DNA of 64,000 nt from Dioscorea cayenensis subsp. rotundata (lineage: Eukaryota; Streptophyta; Magnoliopsida; Dioscoreales; Dioscoreaceae). Both the position numbers and the translations under genes were made by a program. Shown here one piece after another: positions 55,252 through 64,000 of this stretch (positions within the stretch are counted from its first letter, which is position 1; the number at the start of each line of letters is the position of its first letter). The DNA lies in the NCBI RefSeq assembly GCF_009730915.1, contig NC_052489.1:23677916-23741915 (forward strand). Reading direction: 5' to 3'. The notes beneath the pieces were generated by a model that was not told the origin of the DNA, ran no database searches, and saw nothing but the letters and a program-made list of their open reading frames with translations.

Positions 55252-58200
55252 ATGCCGGCGTCCTTGAACGGAGGTGGACCGAATGAGAGACCCAAGGACG
55301 TGATCCGGTTGGAGAGGGAGTCTGTAATCCCCATCCTCAAGCCCAAGCTCATCGTCAAGCTCGCAGAACTCATCGGTACCATTCTCCGATTATTTCTCTT
55401 TGTGTTTCAGTTTTCTCTCCGTTGAATCCATTAGTAGTTCTTTCTGATTTAATCGCCACGAAATTATTCGTTTGCTCTGATTTTGGACTCATTCTTGCTA
55501 AAATTTAATCTATTTTGTGGATCTCGAATTCGATCTGGATTTTTGCTGCTTTGATGTTATTCATTTAAGAAGTTCAGGGTTTTATTTTAGAAAATTCTAT
55601 TTTTTTTCTGTGTAAACTCGATCGAACTAACTCCGGTTTTTGTTGCAATTGTTGTTGTTTTTGTTTTAGACGGTGATTTAGTAGTCAGACCTTGAATTAG
55701 AAAAATCACAAAATATTGGTGAAGAAAAATGGTTTTTTGATTTACTTTTTCGATGGTACGCCGTGTCTTACATTAGAAGGCCAATCATGCTACAGCAAAT
55801 TTGGTGCAACCTTGTTTTTTTGGAGTGTGGCACCTGATAATAACATGTGCAGTAAAACCTAAATTTGCGGCGTTGCCAAATTCTACACCTTACCCACTTT
55901 GATTGGATATGGTTGATAGTGTTTGCCGTTCTTGTGGTATTCTGTTTCACACTGTTGTTCAGGATATTGATATTTCATACTCTTCTACAGAACATAGTTC
56001 TGACAGAACAGAATTTCTGAAGCTCTGCAAGAGAGTTGAATATACAGTTCGAGCTTGGTACCTTCTTCAATTTGAGGATCTCATGGTATGACTCTGCAAT
56101 GCTGCTTCCTTTTGGAAGACATGAATATACTAGTTAACTCGGTTCTAGAATACAATTATAGCTAAATGTCTTGAAGTCGTGGACTTTCTTTGGTTCTTAG
56201 CATGGACCCCTTCTGTTATATAACATGTGTTGCTGTTGCAGCAACTCTACTCCCTCTTTGATCCAATTTACGGTGCTGAGAAATTGAAACAACAACATTT
56301 ATCATCCGAAGAGGTTGATGTTCTTGAGCAGAACTTTCTGACATATTTATTTCAGGTTGGTGAAATTACTATTTCTTCAGTTCAGCTTTTATACCTTATA
56401 TATTGAAGAACCATCAAAACTAGCTCATAAATACATGCAGTCGTTGTGTGATAATTTTCATGAAGTTCAAAAGTGTTCTTATGATATCATTGTTGGGTAG
56501 CTGTTGGGATGATGTACCAAAATGTATTTTTCACGCTTCACACTTGCATAGATGAAGATGTGCTTGAGGACCTGGTGAGGCTCATAAGTTCAAGCAAGAT
56601 CAAATTTAGACCTGGTAGAAACAGTTTGAGAGTAAAACCAATGACAAAGAAAGGACTAGTAAACCCAGATTCATGATCAGTCGGTCTAAGCTGGTAGTTT
56701 CCTTGAGTCTGACTTTAATATGTAGGGCATGCTCATGCATTGGTTCTTACTTTGTCTGTAAGTCCTGGTCACCACATAGCCTCTGCCAAAATTACTCCAA
56801 GTCTGTTGAGTCTTCTATTCACAAGCTTTGCAACTGGATTCTTGAACATAGTGAAGTATAATTGGATTCTGGAGTGTATTGATGTTTGATAGAGATATTT
56901 ATTTTGCTTGTAGAGTGACTCTGGTTAGTTGTAAATGAGGATTCCCATCTTCTAGACACCCAAATAGAAGTGCCTAAGGTGTGAGTTTTGCTTTTATACA
57001 TGCTTGTGAATATTTATTCTTAAGGATGCAATCACTTACAATAATAATATATTTATATATTTACTAAAATTTGCAATGTTAGTGATGCCACATATCTCAT
57101 AACTATTGAACAAATAGAGTGTGCACAAGGGGTTTGAAACTTTGATACTAGGGCATCTTATTTATGTGAAATGTCAGTTATGCTAATCACCTACAGCTAT
57201 CAATTTCATTGCTTTTGCAATTACAAGATGTTTATATTTTTATCGGGCATTCATATGTTGACTTGTTTGCTAACCAGGTAATGGAAAAAAGCAACTTCAA
57301 AATTGTGACTGACGAGGAGATAGAGGTTGCACATTCAGGCCAATATCTCTTGAATCTCCCTATCAAAGTTGATGAATCCAAGGTTCAGAGCAAAGCTCAT
57401 ATTTTCTTAAAGCTTTTGATTTGACATATTTTCCAATCCTCACCTTTACTTATCTTGTTCTCTTGGGAGGAAATTTTAGCTTGACTGCAAGCTTTTGTCA
57501 AGGTATTTTAAAGAACATCCTAAAGAAAACCTACCAGAATTTGCAGACAAGGTAAGCATTTGATTATAAATGTGAATACTGCACTTAATCACTAACTGGA
57601 TATAATAAATTTACTTTCTCTTGCTTCACTATTAAGGAGTGCTTATTGGTCTAGTCACTAAAAAATTAAAGAAAAGCAGCATATGCTTTCCAGTGTCTTT
57701 GTTCCTGACTTATGAGTCTGCAGTATCTCATTTGCAAACTACAATGCTTCTCCATCTAGATGTATATCCTTTATTTCTAAATATTATTATGAAATAGTAA
57801 ACATGCTTTTTTATGTTACTCTGGCTCTTATGTCATTGGTCTCATTTGTATGTCTCAAAGTACATTATCTTTCGTCGAGGCATTGGAATTGATCGCACAA
57901 CTGATTTCTTTGTGATGGAGAAGTTGGATATGATCATTGCTCGTATGTGGGCATGGTTCCTAAGGGTAACTTGGTATGTTATCATATAAAATATTGTTTA
58001 TGCTGGTGGCATACCTCTTGTTGGGTCGAGGTCATTTAAGCTGATATATTAGACCCAATATGGTTGCAGGATTCAGAAACTCTTGCCAAAAAAATCAACA
58101 AAATCTAAGAGAGATCCAAAGAGAACTGATGAAATTAGTACCGATGTAGAAGATCAGGACTTATTTGTGGAACGCATTCGGATTGAAAATATGGAGCTAA

Positions 58201-60459
58201 GGTTTTGACCATTTGAGCTTTCATACTAGTTTTTACTCCCAGTTATTATATATATTAACTTGATGAATTTGACATGTTTCTGTCAGTACAAAAAAATTGC
58301 TTGGCAAGATCACAATACAGGAACCAACTTTTGATAGGATGATTGTTGTGTACAGGTGGAAGTCATTCTCCTTTTTAATGAATTAATTTATAGTGCTAAG
58401 TTTCTAATATGACCAGGTGATGATAATTTGAAGCTGAAGTACTTTTCTCGAGGCACTATCATGTTGTCACGCTAATGAATTTCTGGTTCTCACTCACTGC
58501 ACTAATGCTGCTAGTGCATGTATATTCAGGCGAGCAAGCTCCAAGACTAGCACAGATCGAGGGATATATGTAAAGCATTTTAAAAATATTCCCATGGCTG
58601 ATATGGAGTTGGTTTTGGTAAGTTTTCTTAAATATCTTTTGGTATGAGCCCACTTTCTTTTGTTGCACTCCATGATACATATCTGACGAAGTGGCCAAAC
58701 TGAAAATCATTATATTTGCAGCCAGAAAAGAAAAACCCCAGTTTAACTCCAATGGATTGGGTACAATTCCTTATTTCTGCAGTCATTGGACTTGTGAGTT
58801 TCCAAACAAGTTCATCTGAAGCTCTTAATACTTGTTTCCCCTGTAGATCTTACACCCACTTTCTCTGTTCAGGTTACTCTTATCACTTCTCTGGAAATGC
58901 CAAAAGCTGATTTTTGGGTTGTGATAGCTGTCCTTTCTGGTCTTATTGGCTATTGTGCTAAGATCTACTTCTCGTGAGTACTAGTTTGAATGTGAAAGCT
59001 GTTATAGAAAGTTACTGATGTTGTACAGATCTAGTATATGATCAGCTTAACTGCTTCGTGTTGATGATCCAGTCAACTGTTTTACAACATTAGCTCTTGG
59101 TCTCACAATTAAAGGCTATACCCAAATGTTTATGCTTCTACATTTACACAAGGCTTAATTGCATTTCCATTAAATTATAGCATGTGCTGTTTAATTGTTT
59201 GCATAAAAAAAGATTGAAAATTGTGTGTAGTCAATTCTCCTCAGCTTTTCATGTTTAAAGATTCAAACCGTTAAATACTGTGAATTTTTAAAATTGGCAA
59301 CAAGATTTGGTGATTCAGGGTACAGTTGATACTTGATGTTTTTGCTTCTGTCAAAAGGAGTTCGAACGCCTTGATTTTCAATTGCTTTGGACATTTTATG
59401 AATCCTGTCTCAAACACACTAATGCCCTGCATTCAGGTTTCAACAGAACATGGCAACTTACCAAAATCTAATCACACAATCAATGTATGACAAGCAACTG
59501 GATAGTGGAAGAGGCACCCTTCTGCACTTGTGTGATGATGTGATTCAGCAGGAAGTATGAACCAGATAAAGGAATTTATTATAACAATTCCATTGAAAAT
59601 TGAAAAGTGCCTATTATCTTATAATGTTGCACAATCTAAATTTGCAGGTCAAAGAAGTGATAATTTCTTACTTTATTTTAATGGAGCAAGGAAAGGCTAC
59701 CCTAGAAGTATAACTTCCTCCTTACCAGAAATTTTGCTTATTGATGATATATTTGTTTATTTGGAAAACATCACATCTTATAAATTTTGCTCTTTTAATT
59801 ATTACTTTTTTTATAAATAGGATCTTGACATTCAGTGTGAGCAACTGATTCAGGAAGAATTTGACGAGAAATGCAATTTTGATGTTGAGGATGCTGTCCA
59901 AAAGTTGGAGAAGCTTGGCATTGTTGCACGGGTGTGTGTCTAAAACTCCAATCAACAACGGGTAGATCTATTGGACATACACGAACACATACTTCACAAG
60001 CAATACATTTATCAAATTCAAAGTGAATTCGACCACGACCGAAACTTTCAGATGGACTATAATCATATCTAATGCACTATTAATTTCCGGCATACTTCTC
60101 TAGCATTTATTGTATAGATGGAGGTTTGAAAGTTAAACTATTCGCACAGAAAATTTTGCCTTGTTTCTTGGACATCTGAAGATGCTAAACAAGTTAAAAA
60201 CTCGAATCACTTAATTAACTGTTGCCTGTTAACTGTCACATTGAACGACAATATCTAGCTTGACTCCACAGTGGGAGATAAATTTTACCAGAGAAACAAT
60301 GACAGTGATAGCACATATTATTAATCATGTTTTGTTGAATCCTGGATTTAGGACTCAATTGGAAGAATATACTGCCATTCACTGAAACGATCCAATGAGA
60401 TCATTGGCACAACCACTGAAGAATTGGTGTTGAAAGCAGCACAAGGCCTTGCGGCTTAA
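55252..60459 (+). CDS. DUF3754 membrane protein
   Basis: Plant member of the DUF3754 family (TMEM143-like; Arabidopsis At3g19340 from memory), function unknown. Fourteen exons: 55252-55375, 55991-56085, 56242-56355, 57278-57382, 57480-57551, 57861-57973, 58070-58201, 58287-58355, 58530-58617, 58722-58793, 58873-58973, 59437-59554, 59821-59931, 60352-60459, giving 473 residues in one frame. The N-terminal part is soluble: [39 protein letters not shown], then the family core [15 protein letters not shown] and [20 protein letters not shown], followed by IRIENMEL. Two hydrophobic segments are [18 protein letters not shown] and [20 protein letters not shown]. The end resembles a winged-helix fold ([34 protein letters not shown]). 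The many small exons make single joints less certain than the gene. Confidence 0.88.
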
Positions 60460-60902
60460 TCTTTCAAGGTGTGACCTTCTCACTGAATTAATTCAAACTG
60501 TATTTAAATTCAGATACTGCACCTTATAGATGGTCCTCCATTTCCTTGTTTGCAATTTTCAGCTCAAAAATGATCAGACATAAGAAGTTGCAGAAGAGCA
60601 TTTGCCGTGACATCTTGTTCAATCAGTGAAAATTACAACCCCAGTATCAAGAGTCCCGGCCGAGTGTAATAATACTTTCTGTACCTTTTTTCGATTACTA
60701 TCTATTTTTCATAGAACTTTTGTGTAGATTAATCAATTCAGAACTTGCTGTAAAATGCAAAGTAAATGCAATGCATTCTACTAGAAATTTCGGCTTGAAA
60801 TTATCGATATTATTTGAAAGAGTAGCAAACTTAGTTCAAATCCATTACAAAATAGAGAGCTTACAGAAATACAGGATGATAGCAAGTAAGCAGCAATGCA
60901 GT

Positions 60903-61677
60903 TCACAATGAAAGCTTCAGAGGAGCTCTCAGTGATTTCTCAAGCATCAAACTCTTTTCAAGATCTTCTTCAGTCTCATCAACAACCTGATCACTGTTAT
61001 CAAAACAATAGACAGGAGCTTGCCATTTCTCATCCTCAAGCACAGCTCCAACTTCAAAAGTCATCACATGAGCAGCTCTTCCTGCAAGGTAACCAAATCA
61101 CTCTGATCAATTTTTTTTTTAGTTTAATCATTTAAAGGTTGAATCTTGGAGCAAAAATGAAAGTCATGGATTGAAAAGGGAAAGAAGAAAAGAGGAACAA
61201 ACCAGTGTAGAAGACCCAGTGAACAGGGCGTTTGGTGAGGACATCCTCATAGTACCAGATGAAGTCCACCTTCTCCCAGACATTGCACAAGAAGCCATTA
61301 ACATGCTGCTGGCCGAGATAGTTAGCGCCGTCGAGCCAATTAGGGCGGAGAATGCCGACGTCGAGGTGGATTGTGCGGCATTTGCGGGTGGAATCGAGAG
61401 TGTACATGAAGGAAGTGCCGTTGTTCCACTCGAGGTCGTAGAAAGGGGAGCCGATGGTGAGGAGCTGGTCTTGGATGATGTTGAAATTGCGGCCATTGGG
61501 CCAATCGTACCAGAGATCGATGAGGGAGAGGGCGCCGGTGTAGTTCATGAAGAGGATGGCGTGGAATTGGAGAGGCCATGGAGAGGGAGTGGGTGATGAG
61601 GAGGAGGGGGAGAGGATGGAAGAGATGGAGATGGTGAAGAGGAGGAGGAGATGGAGTTTTGATGGAGATGCTGCCAT
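60903..61677 (-). CDS. At4g14100-like secreted protein
   Basis: Uncharacterised plant family, sometimes labelled as glycosyl-transfer related without proof. Two exons on the minus strand, 61677-61203 and 61081-60903, give 217 residues. Residues 1-27 ([20 protein letters not shown]) are a clear signal peptide, so the protein is secreted or enters the endomembrane system. The body reads [93 protein letters not shown] and [19 protein letters not shown]-like end; NYT and NGT are possible N-glycosylation sites. Conserved Cys in KCRTI, FLCNVW and PVYCFD suggest disulfides. The Met at 61677 is preferred over an upstream frame extension. Its 3' end faces the DUF3754 gene; stops are 443 bases apart. 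Confidence 0.9.
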
Positions 61678-62106
61678 TTTATGAGTTGATGAGAGGCTTG
61701 GTGATTGGGTGATAGGTATGATGAGTTGATGAAGATAAAGTTTATTACACACACACATATATATATAGTATATATACACAAACATCACATACCTATAGTA
61801 GTTATTTATTATGTGTGTATATTACTTTTACATCCTTTGAATGTTGTGAGGTGGGTTCGAATTCTTTTCGTTAGCTTTTTAGTTGATCGGACAAATGGAA
61901 CAATTTTTTATTTTATTATTTTATTATTTATTTATTTATTTATTTTTTGCAGCGGTTAAGCCGTGTTTTAATTAATGCACAAACTTTTTTATGTTTAATC
62001 TGTTTTAATAAATAAATTTTTCGTCAACATATGGTTTTTCCATGTTTCTTTTTAAAAAAAAAATAATTTGAGATTTGTATCCAGTTTTTAGCCGGTGTAG
62101 ATGGAA
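61678..62106. other. promoter flank of the At4g14100-like gene
   Basis: CA/TA repeats at 61749-61770 and TTTA repeats at 61907-61950; otherwise AT-rich and non-coding. Confidence 0.45.
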
Positions 62107-62405
62107 AAAAAATATTTTTTCTTGTATAATTTGGTCAATGTTTATTTATTTTTATTTATAGTTTAAAACTGGTTAGGAATTTCATATAATTAATATATAA
62201 TTCTTGGTGAAAAAAAAAGAACTCTTTTTGTCCGGTATAATTTGGTCATTGTTTATTTATTTTTATTATATTTTAAAACTGGTTAGGAATTTCATATGGT
62301 TAATATATAATTCTTGGTGAAAAAAAAAGAACTATTTTTGTCCGGTATAATTTGGTCATTGTTTATTTATATTTTAAAACTGGTTAGGAATTTCATTTGG
62401 TTAAC
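62107..62405 (+). repeat. tandem repeat, about 2.7 copies, period 110 bp
   Basis: The phrase TATAATTTGGTCA recurs at 62125, 62236 and 62346, each followed by TTTATTTAT, TTAAAACTGGTTAGGAATTT and then TTAATATATAATTCTTGGTG (copies 1 and 2) and a poly-A run. Copies 1 and 2 are about 90% alike, so this is a fairly young duplication. Confidence 0.85.
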
Positions 62406-62611
62406 ATTTAAGAATTATTCATGTTGAAGGGTAACAGATTTGTTACCAGTCAAGTGTGGAAGTGGGAAAAAAACATTTAGACTATTTTTGTCCTTTGTTC
62501 ATTGTTTATTTATTTAATTATAATATTTTGATATAGTTTTTACATTATTTTTTTATTTGTATTTTAAAAATTATTACTAATTTAATATGGATTGTATATA
62601 AAAATGTAAAT

Positions 62612-62618
62612 GTTGAGA

Positions 62619-62651
<33 letters not shown>

Positions 62652-62691
62652 ACCTTAATCTGGCGCCTTAGACCAACTCGGCCATCTCAAC
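62612..62691 (-). tRNA. tRNA-Leu (anticodon AAG)
   Basis: On the minus strand the gene starts GTTGAGATGGCCGAGTTGG and ends in TCTCAAC, which pairs with the first seven bases to form the acceptor stem. The D arm has GGTCTAAGGCGCC, the anticodon stem-loop is CCAGAT-TAAGGTT-CTGG with anticodon AAG, the variable arm is extended (class II, as in Leu), and the T arm has GGGTTCAAATCCC, which also serves as the B box. No intron. A T5 run directly downstream (62604-62600 on the minus strand) fits a Pol III terminator. Confidence 0.95.
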
Positions 62692-62983
62692 ATTTAATAC
62701 TAAAGTTAATATTAGAAATATTTCATGATAATTTTCATATGTGGAGTAGTCTCTTCAAGTATTACATACAAAAACTTCAAAGCTAATTTATGTTGCACTG
62801 GAAAAAAAAGATTTATACAAGCCCCACCAACATTCATTATATTTGCCATCCAATCTTAAATGTTGCCTACTAAACAATGCAGACATTAACCAGTTGCTAT
62901 CATAATGTTTGGCCTTCTTCATGGAATGAGGAACTGAAATCAGAAGTCACATAATCAATCTGTTCATCGTTATAGACTGCAAA

Positions 62984-63756
62984 TCAAAAGCTTATCTCAC
63001 GCCTCTCGGCGAAAAATTTTCCGGTGTCTGGTCGGCCAGGTTTCAGGACAACCCAAACTCCGGTGTCTGCACCTTCCTCTGCGGAAACATTGCCTTGCCA
63101 ACCTGTCATGGCCGTCTTCACCCATCCTGGACAAAAGCAATTTATGTATACCTTCTCACCATCAGGCTTTGTCGAGAGCCTCTTCGCCATTAATCTTGTG
63201 TAAGTATTAACAGCCAGTTTTGATATAGAGTAGTCAGTGAACATCTGAGGCCATCCATTTGACACCCATGTCCCATTTTTCACTTGATCAAGAAACTTCA
63301 AAACCATTCCATCAATAAGTTCCTCAGATAAACATTCATCTCTAAGAAGTTGTTCTCTCAGGGTCATGTCATCCACTCTCTGTCAAAGCATGACCATGAG
63401 TGTTACTTATAACAAGACTTCCAAGTAAAACAATGCAAGTGAATTATAATTCACTGTTTATACTTTGTAGCCTCATGCAAAGATGTATCCACTTCAGAAT
63501 ACTAAGATTTGACATTAAGAAAATGGCAATCTATTAATAAAGGTAATGTGGGACAACTTACGTTTCGCCTGCCATTGGCTCTACCAAGTCGTGAGCTCAC
63601 ATTCAATATCCGAGCACCATAAATGGAGGGCCGCATTATAGGAATCACAGCCTCAATCATTCGTTTAACACCAAAATAATTTGTGTTTATAACCCTCTCA
63701 GCATATTCAACAGAATTATCTGAACCGGTATTGAAGTTCACACCGGCATTATTTAC
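62984..63756 (-). CDS. short-chain dehydrogenase/reductase, 3' part (partial)
   Basis: NADPH-dependent oxidoreductase of the plant SDR group that includes (+)-neomenthol dehydrogenase, salutaridine reductase and carbonyl reductases. Only two exons lie in the window, 63756-63562 and 63379-62984; the N-terminal NAD(P)-binding TGxxxGIG exon(s) must lie beyond the right edge, so the 5' end is missing. Visible motifs in order: VNNAGVNFNTGSDN, ERVINTNYFGVKRMIEAVIP, ILNVSSRLGRANGRR (catalytic Ser), an inserted helical flap (DDMTLREQLLRDECLSEELI, typical for this monomeric subgroup), TDYSISKLAVNTYTRLMA (catalytic YxxxK), and the end INCFCPGWVKTAMTGWQGN. The catalytic residues seen are intact. Substrate cannot be told from sequence. 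Confidence 0.9.
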
Positions 63757-64000
63757 CTACAACATGGATGAGCAAGAGAGTTGCAAAAGCAGTGAGAACA
63801 TCTCAAAATAAATCTTCCTCATTTTTTTTTCTTTCTGAAATAAGGCATTAGATTTCAATTGGCACTACTGATCATAACTTTGATAACAACCCTTTCAATT
63901 AAACATCAATGTACTGCATCTGTCATTCTTTCTTAGGACTATAGATAGATCTTATTCTCACAAAAATAAAAACATAACATGAATATATGATACGGGTATC

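Noticed and set aside
55146-55382. Minus-strand frame with an Arg-Glu repeat
   Set aside because: The repeat is just the (TC)17 tract on the other strand; the rest is the reverse of exon 1 of the DUF3754 gene.
61171-61596. 141-codon + strand frame, acidic, opposite the At4g14100-like gene
   Set aside because: It is the complement of the real exon with signal peptide and family motifs; the Glu/Val/Gly-rich composition is a reverse-strand shadow.

Overview
This window is nuclear DNA from a flowering plant. Genes have many short exons split by AT-rich introns with GT-AG borders, the proteins match plant families (a GT47 xylan synthase of the IRX10 type, a dual-targeted glycyl-tRNA synthetase, a plastid rubredoxin-like protein), and the space between genes is full of plant transposons. 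The species cannot be fixed from the sequence; a non-grass monocot is only a guess.

Layout. 1-15.0 kb is a transposon graveyard with no intact host gene: a receptor-kinase pseudogene, a TIR element split by a 4.9-kb Helitron that itself holds a solo LTR, a decayed MULE transposase cut by a second solo LTR, a Tourist-like MITE, a GC-rich hAT element and foldback elements. 15.0-24.4 kb is a gene island: glycyl-tRNA synthetase (+), the mitochondrial Rieske iron-sulfur protein (+) and a small SEC14-like lipid-transfer protein (-) that converges on the Rieske gene. 24.6-40.1 kb is again repeats: hAT, MITE and MULE-type elements, then a 6.3-kb MULE carrying a broken transposase (+) and a broken DUF1985/Ulp1-protease gene (-), inserted inside a Harbinger-like element. 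40.1-63.8 kb is a second gene island: IRX10-like GT47 xylosyltransferase (+), membrane-anchored rubredoxin-like protein (+), NFRKB/INO80-type nuclear protein (+), DUF3754 membrane protein (+), an At4g14100-like secreted protein (-), a tRNA-Leu(AAG) gene (-), and the 3' part of a short-chain dehydrogenase/reductase (-) that runs off the right edge.

The genes are unrelated housekeeping and cell-wall genes with no common pathway. Exon joints were worked out by hand from splice motifs, reading frame and recalled family sequence; every spliced CDS below keeps one open frame from start to stop. The most interesting content is in the transposon layers: several insertions have exact target-site duplications, so the order of events can be read, and the 6.3-kb MULE has an unusual short motif repeated through the introns of both its genes, always in the sense direction of the gene.
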